A DNA stretch of 51,440 nucleotides from Hyphomonadaceae bacterium BRH_c29 (lineage in GTDB: Bacteria > Pseudomonadota > Alphaproteobacteria > Caulobacterales > Hyphomonadaceae), in assembly GCA_000961695.1 (NCBI GenBank), contig LADW01000086.1, positions 1 to 51,440 of the forward strand, read 5' to 3'. Position 1 is the stretch's first letter. Each line of letters starts with the position of its first letter. Positions 7,923-16,385 of this stretch are shown here, piece after piece. The notes under the pieces were generated by a model. That model was not told where the DNA came from. It did no database searches and worked only from the letters and a program-made list of their open reading frames with translations. A program made the position numbers and the translations under genes.

Positions 7923-9303
7923 CGGTATATGTTACCGCTCCAAGAGCTGACAAACTGACCGCACGCAATACAGTTGTGAGAAGTGCGCTGTCGGGGTCGG
8001 CAAAAAATATCTTCCGTGCAGATATGACAACTGCCGCCATGATCAACGCCGCAATAGAGGAACGAGCGATTGCAGAAACCTGTTGCGATATAGTGATGCC
8101 AGCAATCCTGGATATCTCATATGCGCACAGGATAAACCAGATGAATGCCGTTAGGACCGAAGCGGCCAGAGCACCAACCAGTCCCCCATAATGAACGCCA
8201 ATGACGATCATGGGCAGGTGCAGACAAACGGACACAATCTTGATCCGGAACAGGTTCCGTGTGTGGCCAAGCGCCGTTGCCAACGAAGCTCCCAGCCCAG
8301 CCAGAAGATAAAAAGCCATGGCTGGAGCAGAAAAACCAAGGACCAGCCCGGCAACCGACCATTTCGGGCCAAGCGCGATGGCAATAATTTCCTGAGAGAG
8401 AAGCCCCATGCCGACACAAGCCGGGGCGATGAACGCAAAGCCGGTATGCACGGCCTTCAGGAAGGTTTCGCGCAGACGTGCCGCATCATTCTGAATGGAG
8501 CTGAACGCAGCAAACAATGTGCGCTCCATGGGCGAGTAAAGGATCAGTTCGAGACGATCTCCGAATTGCGTACCAACCGACCAGGCACCAAGACGGCTTG
8601 TGCCGAGAAATTTACCGACCAGGAAAGTTCCAGACGTTTCACGGATACTGTCAGCAATATGGCCCAGCCCCAACCAGACGGAAAACCCGAAAAAAGTACG
8701 GAATTCCGACAGACAGAATCCGGGCAAACGCGGAGACAATACAAATGACAGCACGACAGCTGTGGCACCCGATGCAATCAGGCTGAGCGGAAGGGCCCAA
8801 TAACTGCTGGTTAAAACGCTGATACCAAGGACGAGAAGAAACGAGACAATCTTGGTCAGCGTTTCTGTCAGGGCCTCCCAGCGGAAATCCATCTCGCGAA
8901 TATATTGCTCGAACCAGGAATTCCGCAGGCCCAGCAGTACAGGATAGGATGACAACGCCAGAATAATCGCCAGCACACGAGGTTCATTGAACACGATGGC
9001 GACCGGCCAGGCGGACACAGCCATCAGGCCCGCCACGATTAGACCGCGGAGCAGATTGATCGTCCAGGCAGTATCGAAGTCAGCCTTCTTCGCGGTCTCC
9101 AACTGTACCAACGCCACACCTACAGGCAGCTCGACAACCGCACCGGCAATGCCGAAAACGCCCATGGAGATTGCCACCACGCCGAAATCATCGGGCATCA
9201 GAAAGCGGGCAGCCACCAATGTGCTGGCCAGCCCGAGTGCATTGCTGAAAATGCGACCGGCAAGTAACCAGGATGTGCCGTGCAGAATCTGTTTTTTCAG
9301 CAT
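7828..9303 (-). CDS. Oligosaccharide flippase family protein (Wzx/polysaccharide exporter-like)
   Basis: A 491-residue polytopic inner-membrane protein of the MOP/polysaccharide-transport superfamily. It has many evenly spaced hydrophobic segments (about 12-14) and an N-terminus typical of this family (GTSWLLAGRIFSNALGLASTLVAARFL). Such proteins move lipid-linked sugar units across the inner membrane for capsule, O-antigen or exopolysaccharide assembly. No glycosyltransferase genes flank it, so the exported polymer is unknown. G+C looks lower than in the neighbours, as in the overlapping ATP-grasp-like gene, which is consistent with joint acquisition. The final 32 codons lie antisense to that gene. 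Confidence 0.85.
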   Translation of the reverse strand: MLKKQILHGTSWLLAGRIFSNALGLASTLVAARFLMPDDFGVVAISMGVFGIAGAVVELPVGVALVQLETAKKADFDTAWTINLLRGLIVAGLMAVSAWPVAIVFNEPRVLAIILALSSYPVLLGLRNSWFEQYIREMDFRWEALTETLTKIVSFLLVLGISVLTSSYWALPLSLIASGATAVVLSFVLSPRLPGFCLSEFRTFFGFSVWLGLGHIADSIRETSGTFLVGKFLGTSRLGAWSVGTQFGDRLELILYSPMERTLFAAFSSIQNDAARLRETFLKAVHTGFAFIAPACVGMGLLSQEIIAIALGPKWSVAGLVLGFSAPAMAFYLLAGLGASLATALGHTRNLFRIKIVSVCLHLPMIVIGVHYGGLVGALAASVLTAFIWFILCAYEISRIAGITISQQVSAIARSSIAALIMAAVVISARKIFFADPDSALLTTVLRAVSLSALGAVTYTVSHFALWQLAGRTAGVEAAALSLLSRRPARN

Positions 9304-9436
9304 GTAACACCAAACAACTCAGTCAGGCCCACCCGGTCAGGCAAGCTAACGAACCATATACAGCTTCAAGTTTAAGGAAGCCTTTGTCTGGTGCCGCCCC
9401 CTAGCGCCCTGCCCTCGCGCGCGCTACATCGCGGCC

Positions 9437-11257
9437 ATGGCTGCACCGCCCCTGATTACCCTTACCGACGTCCGCCTCTCTTTTGGCGGCAAGCCCCTGT
9501 TCACGGGGGTCAGCTTCTCTTTGTCCAAGGGTGAACGCGTGGCGCTGGTCGGTCGCAATGGCGCGGGCAAGTCCACGCTGATGAAGATCATCTCCGAAAC
9601 GGTCGAGGCCGACACGGGCGAGGTCTGGCGCCAGCCGGGCATCACCTATGCCGCCGTCGCGCAAGAGCCGGACCTTGCCGGCTTCGAGACCGTGCTCGAC
9701 TATGCCCGCGAGGGCCTTGAGAACGACTATATGGCCGAGGCCGAGCTGATGGAGTTCGGCGTGGAGGCGGGCGCAGACCCGGCCACTCTGTCCGGCGGCC
9801 AGTTGCGCCGCGCCGCGCTCGCCAAGGCGTTTGCCAAAGACCCGGACGTCATCCTGCTGGACGAGCCGACCAACCACCTCGACGTGCCGATGATCGAACA
9901 GCTGGAAGCACGGCTGAAAGCGTTCAACGGCGTCGTGCTGGTGGTCAGCCACGACCGGCGATTTCTGGAGAACATTTCCACCAACACGCTCTGGCTGCGT
10001 CAGGGCAAGGTTCTGAAAAGCCCGGACGGCTATGTGAAGTTCGACGAATGGGCCGAGCAGATCGAAGTGGAAGAAGAACGCCAGCTGCGCCGGATGACGA
10101 CGCACCTGAAGGACGAACAGCATTGGCTGGCGCGCGGTGTCACCGGACGGCGCAAGCGCAACCAGGGCCGCCTCGCGAAGCTGAGAGACCTGCGCAGCGA
10201 GCACGCGCAGATGCGCTCGGCGCTGGCAGATCGCAAGTCCACCGCCGACCTCAGCGTCGATGCCGGGGACTCGATGAGCAAGAAGGTGATCGAAGCGAAG
10301 CACCTGACCAAGAACTATGACGGCCCGGACGGCAAACTGACGTTGGTCAATGACCTCTCGCTGAAGATCCTGCGCGGCGACCGGATCGGCATTATCGGCC
10401 CGAACGGGGCAGGCAAGACGACGCTGGTGAAACTCCTCCTTGGCCGGATCGAGCCGGACAGTGGCAGCGTGCAACAGTCGAAGACGCTGCAAGTGACCTA
10501 TCAGGACCAGACGCGCGAAACGCTGGACCCGAAGGACACGATCTGGGAAGCCCTCGCCCCGGCGGGCGGCGACTCGATCATGGTGCAGGGTCGCCAGCGC
10601 CACGTCGCGGCCTATGCGAAGGACTTCCTGTTCTCGCCGGACCAGCTGCGCCAGCCCGTCGGCGCGCTGTCGGGCGGCGAACGCAACCGGCTGTCGCTGG
10701 CCATTGGTTTGGCGCAATCGTCGAACCTGCTGGTGATGGATGAACCGACCAACGATCTGGACATGCAGACGCTGGACCTCCTGGAAGACATGCTGCTCGG
10801 CTATGAAGGCACGCTGATCCTGGTCAGCCACGACCGGGCCTTCCTCGATGCCACGGTGACGAGCTGTCTCTGCCCGATTGGCGACGGCGAATGGATTGTC
10901 ACCGCAGGCGGCTGGAGCGATGCGCAGCAGCAGCTGAAAGGTGTGCGCCAGAAGAATGGCGCGAATGATCCGAAAGCGGAAAAACCGAAGACGGACAGTG
11001 CACAACACCCGAAACCTCAGACAAAACTTTCCTTCAAGGACGAGCATCGCCAGAAGGAAATCGACGCACTGGTGCCCAAGCTTCAAGCTGAAATCGCGAA
11101 GCTTGAGAAGGACATGTCGGACCCCGAGCTTTACGCCCGCGATGCCGACGCCTTCAACAAGAAATCCGTCCGCGTCGGCAAGGCGCGTGAGGAACTTGAA
11201 GCCGCCGAAATGGAATGGCTGGAGATTGAAGAAAAGCGCGACGCGCTGGCTGGCTAG
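9437..11257 (+). CDS. uup: ABC-F family ATPase, Uup-like
   Basis: A 606-residue soluble protein with two ABC ATPase domains and no membrane segments, as in the ribosome-associated ABC-F family. Domain 1: Walker A GRNGAGKST (39-47), signature LSGGQ (118-122), LDEPTNHLD (141-149). A charged linker spans about 200-280. Domain 2: GPNGAGKTT (321-329), LSGGE (411-415), MDEPTNDLD (434-442). A C-terminal charged coiled coil (about 535-606) is diagnostic of Uup, which is linked to translation and to precise excision/replication phenotypes in E. coli. No clear ribosome-binding site precedes the ATG. Confidence 0.9.
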   Translation: MAAPPLITLTDVRLSFGGKPLFTGVSFSLSKGERVALVGRNGAGKSTLMKIISETVEADTGEVWRQPGITYAAVAQEPDLAGFETVLDYAREGLENDYMAEAELMEFGVEAGADPATLSGGQLRRAALAKAFAKDPDVILLDEPTNHLDVPMIEQLEARLKAFNGVVLVVSHDRRFLENISTNTLWLRQGKVLKSPDGYVKFDEWAEQIEVEEERQLRRMTTHLKDEQHWLARGVTGRRKRNQGRLAKLRDLRSEHAQMRSALADRKSTADLSVDAGDSMSKKVIEAKHLTKNYDGPDGKLTLVNDLSLKILRGDRIGIIGPNGAGKTTLVKLLLGRIEPDSGSVQQSKTLQVTYQDQTRETLDPKDTIWEALAPAGGDSIMVQGRQRHVAAYAKDFLFSPDQLRQPVGALSGGERNRLSLAIGLAQSSNLLVMDEPTNDLDMQTLDLLEDMLLGYEGTLILVSHDRAFLDATVTSCLCPIGDGEWIVTAGGWSDAQQQLKGVRQKNGANDPKAEKPKTDSAQHPKPQTKLSFKDEHRQKEIDALVPKLQAEIAKLEKDMSDPELYARDADAFNKKSVRVGKAREELEAAEMEWLEIEEKRDALAG

Positions 11258-11343
11258 CCGGGCCTGTTGAACCGGCAGACTGAGGCGAACACTTCATTAA
11301 GGAGGCCTTCTTATCCTGAAGGCTGACAAATGGAGTAGCCGCC

Positions 11344-11745
11344 ATGCGCCTTGCACCCCTCCTCGCGCCCGCTTGCGCGCTCGCCCTGATCGCTGCACCA
11401 GCAGCTGCTGATGCACCCAGCCGGAAGCCGGAAAAGCCGACAGAACAGGCCGTGCCCACGGGCCAGGAACCCGGCATCTATCGCTTTGGCGCCACCTATT
11501 CCGTGCTGCCGGGGGACACGCCGACGGCCTGTCAGGCGAGCTGCGCTGCGGATGAAATGTGCCTGGCGTGGAGTCATGTCGCAGCAATCGACGGCGGCGA
11601 AGGCCGCTGCGAACTGAAGCGCGGCGGCGGACATGTCCGTAAAGACTTTCTGTCCGTATCCGGCATCTCCCCGCGCCACGAAGCCCTGTTCACGCCGAAA
11701 CCCGTTCAGGAACTCGACGGCGGACCGGACGCTGACGGCGAATAG
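11344..11745 (+). CDS. Secreted PAN/apple-domain protein
   Basis: A 133-residue precursor with a signal peptide (about 1-22, Ala-rich, ending AAA-D). The mature part carries a PAN-like pattern (about 48-110): GATYSVLPGDTPTACQASC, then MCLAWSHV and GRCELK, with Cys residues spaced as in PAN_4 domains that bind proteins or sugars. The tail is acidic. GGAG lies 8 bases before the start. It ends 6 bases before the convergent prfC. The ligand is unknown. Confidence 0.7.
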   Translation: MRLAPLLAPACALALIAAPAAADAPSRKPEKPTEQAVPTGQEPGIYRFGATYSVLPGDTPTACQASCAADEMCLAWSHVAAIDGGEGRCELKRGGGHVRKDFLSVSGISPRHEALFTPKPVQELDGGPDADGE

Positions 11746-11751
11746 ACCCGC

Positions 11752-13350
11752 TTAGATCGCTCGTTCTTTCGTGGCGGTGAAGCGGATTTCTGGGTTCTTT
11801 TCCTGGGCGTAGCCGACATCCCAGGCATTCTTGGCGAGATAGACCGGGGCATCGTCAAGATCGGTGCCGGACGCAGACTTGTTCCGCTCAAGGAAGTCTT
11901 CCAGAATTTTCGGATCGTCGCAGGACAGCCAGCGGGCCACGTTATAAGGTGCCGGTTCAAACACGACTTCGAGATTGTACTCGGCGGCGACGCGTTCGAT
12001 CATCACTTCGAACTGGAGCTGACCAACGGCGCCGACGATCATGTCCGAGCCGATGGTCGGCTTGAACAGCTGGGTCACGCCCTCTTCGCCGAGGCTTTCC
12101 AACGCCTTGCGGAGGTGCTTGGCCTTCATCGGGTCTTTCACGCGCGCGCGGCGCAGGAGTTCCGGCGCGAAATTCGGGATGCCAGCGAACTGGATGTCGC
12201 CATTCTCTGACAAGGAGTCCCCGACGCGCAGCTGGCCATGGTTCGGCACGCCGATCACGTCGCCCGCATAGGCGGTCTCGGCGATGCCCCGATCCTGCGC
12301 GAGGAACATCAGCGGATTGTGAATGCCTAGCTGTTTGCCGCCCGCCGTCTTCAGGCGCATGCCGCGCCGGAACTCGCCCGAGCAAAGGCGCAGGAAGGCC
12401 ACGCGGTCGCGGTGGTTCGGGTCCATGTTCGCCTGGATCTTGAAGACGAAGCCCGAGACCGTATTGTCAGCGGCATGGATCGTGACGGGCTCGCCCTTGC
12501 GCTCGGCCTTCTGGTCGCGCGGCGGCGGGGCGTACAATTGCAGCGTGCGGAGCAGTTCGGCCACGCCGAAATGGCGCAGCGCCGAACCGTACACGACCGG
12601 CGTCATGTGGCCGGCGAGGAATGACTCCTGGTCAAATTCCGGCAGCAGACCCGCAGCCATTTCCAGGCCTTCGGTCAGTTCGGTATAGACGTGGCCGTCC
12701 AGATTGGCTTTCAGCGTTGCGTCATCCGCTGCGATGCGCGGGGCATCGCCGATCTTCGGCGGCTCGCCGGGGCGGCGCTCGAACTGGATGAATTCCTTCT
12801 TCGTCAGGTCCATCATGCCGGCAAAGCGCTGGCCACTGGCGGCGGGCCAGTAGAGCGGCGCAGTGTCCAGCTGCAGCCGGTCCTGAACTTCGTCCAGCAG
12901 GTCGATCGGCTCCAGCGCCTCGCGGTCCATCTTGTTGATGAAGGTCACGATGGGGATGTCACGCAGGCGGCAGACTTCAAACAGTTTGAGCGTCTGCGGC
13001 TCGATGCCTTTCGCCGCGTCCAGAACCATGACGGCGCAGTCGGCGGCGGTCAGGGTGCGGTAGGTGTCTTCGGAGAAGTCTTCGTGGCCCGGCGTGTCGA
13101 GCAGATTGAAGACCAGGTCCTGAAACTCGAACGTCATGACCGAGGCCGAAACCGAGATGCCCCGGTCGCGTTCGATCTTCATCCAGTCGGACCGGGTGCG
13201 CCGGGCTTCGCCGCGCGCAGCCACTTCCCCGGCCGCGCGAATGGCACCGCCCGCCAGAAGCAGGTTCTCCGTCAGCGTGGTCTTGCCGGCGTCAGGGTGC
13301 GAAATGATGGCGAAGGTCCGCCGACGGGCGGCTTCTGCAGCGTGGGACAT
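11752..13350 (-). CDS. prfC: Peptide chain release factor 3
   Basis: A 532-residue translational GTPase (E. coli RF3 is 529) that removes RF1/RF2 from the ribosome after termination. G1 SHPDAGKTT (17-25), the switch region with RGISVSASVMTFE, G3 DTPGHEDFSEDTYR and G4 NKMD are all present, followed by domain II and the RF3 C-terminal domain (VGAVGQLQFEVMIERVAAEYN). It stands alone on the minus strand, convergent with the PAN-domain gene. The assignment is firm. Confidence 0.97.
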   Translation of the reverse strand: MSHAAEAARRRTFAIISHPDAGKTTLTENLLLAGGAIRAAGEVAARGEARRTRSDWMKIERDRGISVSASVMTFEFQDLVFNLLDTPGHEDFSEDTYRTLTAADCAVMVLDAAKGIEPQTLKLFEVCRLRDIPIVTFINKMDREALEPIDLLDEVQDRLQLDTAPLYWPAASGQRFAGMMDLTKKEFIQFERRPGEPPKIGDAPRIAADDATLKANLDGHVYTELTEGLEMAAGLLPEFDQESFLAGHMTPVVYGSALRHFGVAELLRTLQLYAPPPRDQKAERKGEPVTIHAADNTVSGFVFKIQANMDPNHRDRVAFLRLCSGEFRRGMRLKTAGGKQLGIHNPLMFLAQDRGIAETAYAGDVIGVPNHGQLRVGDSLSENGDIQFAGIPNFAPELLRRARVKDPMKAKHLRKALESLGEEGVTQLFKPTIGSDMIVGAVGQLQFEVMIERVAAEYNLEVVFEPAPYNVARWLSCDDPKILEDFLERNKSASGTDLDDAPVYLAKNAWDVGYAQEKNPEIRFTATKERAI

Positions 13351-13430
13351 ATTGAATTGGCTCGTTTTCTCTGGGCCGAGCCTCTAGCCGATCTGGACCA
13401 TGGATTGAAGAGCTGGTGTCAGGTGGGCCG

Positions 13431-13805
13431 TTAAGCGGCCAGCGGCCAGATTTCCTTGAGGTCCGGGACCAGGCCTTCATGGGCATGACGCTCGCGCAGG
13501 CTGGCCAGGATGGTTTCGGGCAGGATCGTCAGGCGCGCCTCACCCACCTTGCCATCCGTCACCGGGAAGAGGGCCGCATTCGCGCCTGTCTTGGCAATGA
13601 TCAGCGCGGCCAGGTCTTCCACGAGGCTGACCTCAAGCGGTACGCAATCCTTCACATGCGCCGACACGACGCGGGCCACGAACTCCAGCGCCTCGCGTGC
13701 CCTCATGCTTGAGGGATCGCCGCAGCCAAGCACTTTCCAGCGCTTTGACAGGTGGATTTCCGGGATCGTCACATCGACGATCTGTTCGTTCAGGAGAAAC
13801 AGCAT
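13431..13805 (-). CDS. Conserved hypothetical protein, 124 residues
   Basis: Not recognised. A soluble protein without signal peptide or membrane segment. It has a mixed alpha/beta pattern (MLFLLNEQIVDVTIP at the start, SLVEDLAALIIAKTGANAALFPV in the middle) and a C-terminus LKEIWPLAA. Codon use matches the neighbours. It lies between prfC and a DUF1491 gene on the same strand. A CtrA-like sequence sits about 55 bases upstream of its start. Confidence 0.65.
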   Translation of the reverse strand: MLFLLNEQIVDVTIPEIHLSKRWKVLGCGDPSSMRAREALEFVARVVSAHVKDCVPLEVSLVEDLAALIIAKTGANAALFPVTDGKVGEARLTILPETILASLRERHAHEGLVPDLKEIWPLAA

Positions 13806-13857
13806 GACCCCACTCTGCCCCGATTGCTCAATTCGGTTTCAAGCTGACGCCACGGGG

Positions 13858-13873
13858 TTAGCGCAGAGTTAAC
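13858..13873. promoter_or_regulatory. CtrA-like box TTAG-N7-TTAAC
   Basis: TTAG (13858-13861), 7 bases, TTAAC (13869-13873) matches the alphaproteobacterial CtrA consensus TTAA-N7-TTAAC at all but one base. It lies 53-68 bases upstream of the 124-residue protein. It is partly followed by a CGCAGG/CCTGCG hairpin (13873-13889, 5-base loop) without a T-tract. Confidence 0.35.
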
Positions 13874-13920
13874 GCAGGCTTATCCTGCGCAAAGGAATTG
13901 GCCTGAAACCACGACAGAAT

Positions 13921-14268
13921 TCAGGCGCCTTCCTCGACATGTTCGGTCAGGAAGTGGCGCCCTTCCCGGTCTTCGATCTCGACCACCCAGAGATCGCTGT
14001 CACGCTTGCGGGCACGGGCGACATATTCATCCACGCTGCGCTCGTCCGGGCCGATGCCCTGAGCGGCGAGGTTCAGGAAGATGCGCTCGCCCTCCATGTC
14101 CATCGAAGGCGTGTAGGCGGCGGCCATTCCATTAAGGCGGGCGACCTTCACCAGAATGTCCCCGCGCGCGTCATCGCCATGCTGGACGATGAAACCGGAC
14201 GCCCCGGCGACTTCCGCACGGCGGATCAGGGCCTCGATCCAGAGGCGTGTCGGCAAGCGGTCCATCAT
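13921..14268 (-). CDS. DUF1491 family protein
   Basis: A 115-residue soluble protein matching the alphaproteobacterial DUF1491 pattern: RLPTRLWIEALIRRAEVAG, then FIVQHGDDARGDILVKV and a C-terminal DSDLWVVEIEDREGRHFL. Function unknown. The ATG pair at 14268/14265 is chosen because GAAGGA lies 8 bases upstream and the conserved part begins there; an upstream ATG at 14442 would add unrelated residues over the promoter region. It is divergent from the small membrane protein at 14368. Confidence 0.8.
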   Translation of the reverse strand: MMDRLPTRLWIEALIRRAEVAGASGFIVQHGDDARGDILVKVARLNGMAAAYTPSMDMEGERIFLNLAAQGIGPDERSVDEYVARARKRDSDLWVVEIEDREGRHFLTEHVEEGA

Positions 14269-14367
14269 GGCGCGGGTCCTTCGGGAAACAGGGTGAACAG
14301 GCATGGCACTTGCAGATTCCCAGCGGGAGTTAACGCTTTGGAAACCATGCGCGGAAGGGGAAAATCC

Positions 14368-14568
14368 ATGAAAAGCAGCGACCTGATCCTTATGGCGCCG
14401 GCAATTGCCTTTGCTGGCGGCCTGATGGGCCTGATCCAACACGCGGCTTATCCGGGCGACGTGATCTACTTTATCACATCCATCGCGCTGTTCGCTATCG
14501 GCGGCGGGACACTGGGTGGCCTGTTCCTGTTGGTGCGGAAGAACCTGCCGAACGATCGGGACTACTGA
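14368..14568 (+). CDS. Small membrane protein, 66 residues
   Basis: An unrecognised small protein starting MKSSDLILMAPA with two hydrophobic segments (about 5-24 and 33-56) and a basic C-terminal tail (VRKNLPNDRDY). A strong GGAAGGGG lies 7 bases before the ATG, which separates it from a longer open frame running antisense through the DUF1491 gene. It is probably an inner-membrane protein; no function is inferred. It ends 41 bases before the stop of the convergent histidine kinase gene. Confidence 0.7.
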   Translation: MKSSDLILMAPAIAFAGGLMGLIQHAAYPGDVIYFITSIALFAIGGGTLGGLFLLVRKNLPNDRDY

Positions 14569-14609
14569 AGACAGCCCGGAACCCTGGCAAGTGAACCTGG
14601 AAAGGCGCC

Positions 14610-16235
14610 TCAGACGGTCGCTGGTTCAATCGGATCGGCATCCGTCTCCGGGTCCCGTGGAAGGCTGACTGCGACGCGCGTGCCCTTGCCGGGTTTCGAC
14701 TGAATGTCGACCTGGCCGCCATGCATCTCCGCAAAGCGTTTGACGACCGCGAGGCCAAGGCCTGTTCCCTTCACGCCGCGCGCATTCTCGCCCTGCGAAA
14801 ACGGCTCCAGCGCCAGTTTCACGTCATCCTCGGTCATGCCGGCGCCCTTGTCGGTGACCGACAGGATCACGGCATGGGCCCGGTTCTGAACGTCCAGCAT
14901 GACGATGCCGTCGCGGTCTGAATACTTGATCGCGTTGGACACGAGGTTCTGCCAGATCTGCCGCACGGCGCGGGCATCGGCATGGGCCCAGACATCTTCA
15001 TCACCAGCCTTCAGGCGCAGGGTCACGCCTGCGCGTTCAGCCTGGTTCTCCAATTGGCGTATCACGCCCTTGGCAGACGCCCGCAGGTCAACCGGTTCAG
15101 GCTCCAGACGTTGGCGATCAGCATCGGCGCGCGCGAGGTCGAGCATGTCCTCGACCATCAGGAGCAGTTCCTCACCGCTGTCATGAATGATGGCCGGATA
15201 GTCCTTGTAGGCATCCGGCAATGGGCCGAGCACATTCTGGCGCATCATGTCGGCATAGCCGATGATGGCGTTCAGCGGCGTTTTGAGATCGTGCCCAAGA
15301 GAGGCGAAGAAAGCTGTGCGCTGTTTCACGGCCGCATCGGCGCGGGTCTCTGCGTCAGAGACTTTGGCCGGCTCAGCGCTTTCGCCCGCCCGGTCGATCA
15401 GCACGACATGCGTGCCGCCTTCATATGGTGTCGAGCAGAAGGTGACAGTGCGGCCGCTGCGAAGTTTCGTCTCGCCGCTCACCGCAATACGCGCCTGAAG
15501 CCCGGTCGCCGCATCGGCATTTTCGAGAATATCGCGCAACCAGGTGCCGACCCCGATGCCGGGCAGGCCCATCCGGTCGCCATCGGCGCCGCGCACCATG
15601 CCATCCAGGGTTACATCCAGAAGCAACACACCAGAGCCGGCAGGCACCGGAATGGTCGCGCGCGGGGGATGCGAAACGGAGGCTTCCACCGGCTCGGATT
15701 GGTCGGCGGCTGTCTGCAGGCGCTGTTGCCCACGGGCCAGGAACCAGACCAGCAGTGCGGAGATCACAAGGGCTGCAAAAGCCAGCAGCCGGGCCACGCT
15801 TGCAAAGCCCGGAACGGCCTCTCCAGGAGGCAGAATCCCGATTTCGGACAACAGGATCGCAACGAAATACGCGCCCGCGCCGAACATCGACGCTTCGGCT
15901 GCCATGGCAGAGTTACCAAGGTTCAGCGCAACAAGCGGCGCGATCACGAACAAAACCGACAGCGGAGACATGGCCGCTCCGCTCAGAGCGAGCGCGAAGG
16001 CGGCGAACACGGTCCACGTAATCACCAGGAATGACGGGGCAAACTGGTTCAAAAGCCGGTCGCGGCCCAGCAGCGCATAGCCGGTCAGACCAGGAAGTGC
16101 CGCCAACCCCAACCAGGCGAACGAGAGCGCCTCTTTTTCGCGCGACACGAGAACAGAAAGGGCAACCGCCAGCACCATGCCCAACCAGCCAAGGTGGACA
16201 AACCGTAATCTCTGCAACTGCTTTTGGGGGGACAT
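14610..16235 (-). CDS. Membrane sensor histidine kinase, DivJ/PleC-like
   Basis: About 541 residues. The first 170 residues hold roughly six hydrophobic segments, followed by a weak PAS-like region (about 200-285). The HisKA domain has the H box FFASLGHDLKTPLNAIIGYADMM with His315. The HATPase domain has the N box (QIWQNLVSNAIKYSD), G1 (DKGAGM) and G2 (GTGLGLAV). The H box and the following NVLGPLPDAYKDYPAIIHDSG resemble the DivJ/PleC group that controls DivK and the CtrA pathway in Caulobacterales. No response regulator is adjacent. An ATG at 16265 would add 10 residues but lacks a ribosome-binding site; the ATG at 16235 has GGGA seven bases upstream. Confidence 0.85.
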   Translation of the reverse strand: MSPQKQLQRLRFVHLGWLGMVLAVALSVLVSREKEALSFAWLGLAALPGLTGYALLGRDRLLNQFAPSFLVITWTVFAAFALALSGAAMSPLSVLFVIAPLVALNLGNSAMAAEASMFGAGAYFVAILLSEIGILPPGEAVPGFASVARLLAFAALVISALLVWFLARGQQRLQTAADQSEPVEASVSHPPRATIPVPAGSGVLLLDVTLDGMVRGADGDRMGLPGIGVGTWLRDILENADAATGLQARIAVSGETKLRSGRTVTFCSTPYEGGTHVVLIDRAGESAEPAKVSDAETRADAAVKQRTAFFASLGHDLKTPLNAIIGYADMMRQNVLGPLPDAYKDYPAIIHDSGEELLLMVEDMLDLARADADRQRLEPEPVDLRASAKGVIRQLENQAERAGVTLRLKAGDEDVWAHADARAVRQIWQNLVSNAIKYSDRDGIVMLDVQNRAHAVILSVTDKGAGMTEDDVKLALEPFSQGENARGVKGTGLGLAVVKRFAEMHGGQVDIQSKPGKGTRVAVSLPRDPETDADPIEPATV

Positions 16236-16276
16236 GTTAATATCCCAGTGAGATTCATTAGGCATTGTGAAGCTGT

Positions 16277-16340
16277 CTGCGGTTCCTTGCTGTATTTGTA
16301 ATGCAAGAAGCGGGCAAGCTGCGGTTCCCCCCTTGGGGAA
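16277..16340. promoter_or_regulatory. Direct repeat and inverted repeat in the kinase/secreted-protein divergent gap
   Basis: CTGCGGTTCC occurs twice (16277-16286 and 16319-16328), spaced 42 bases start to start, about four helical turns. Overlapping the second copy, TTCCCC (16325-16330) and GGGGAA (16335-16340) form a perfect 6-bp inverted repeat with a 4-base spacer. They lie in the divergent promoter region between the histidine kinase and the secreted protein at 16386. Confidence 0.35.
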
Positions 16341-16385
16341 GTTCAGGCATTCAGTATCGTGTGACGCGTGAGGGAGTTAGCGAAC

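Noticed and set aside
9401..11086. Long minus-strand open frame (561 codons) opposite the ABC-F gene
   Set aside because: Composition is rich in Arg, His and Gln without any domain, and it mirrors the uup codons; typical antisense frame of G+C-rich DNA.
13873..13889. CGCAGG/CCTGCG hairpin as a terminator for the DUF1491 gene
   Set aside because: Stem is short and the minus-strand sequence after it (TTAACT) is not a T-tract.
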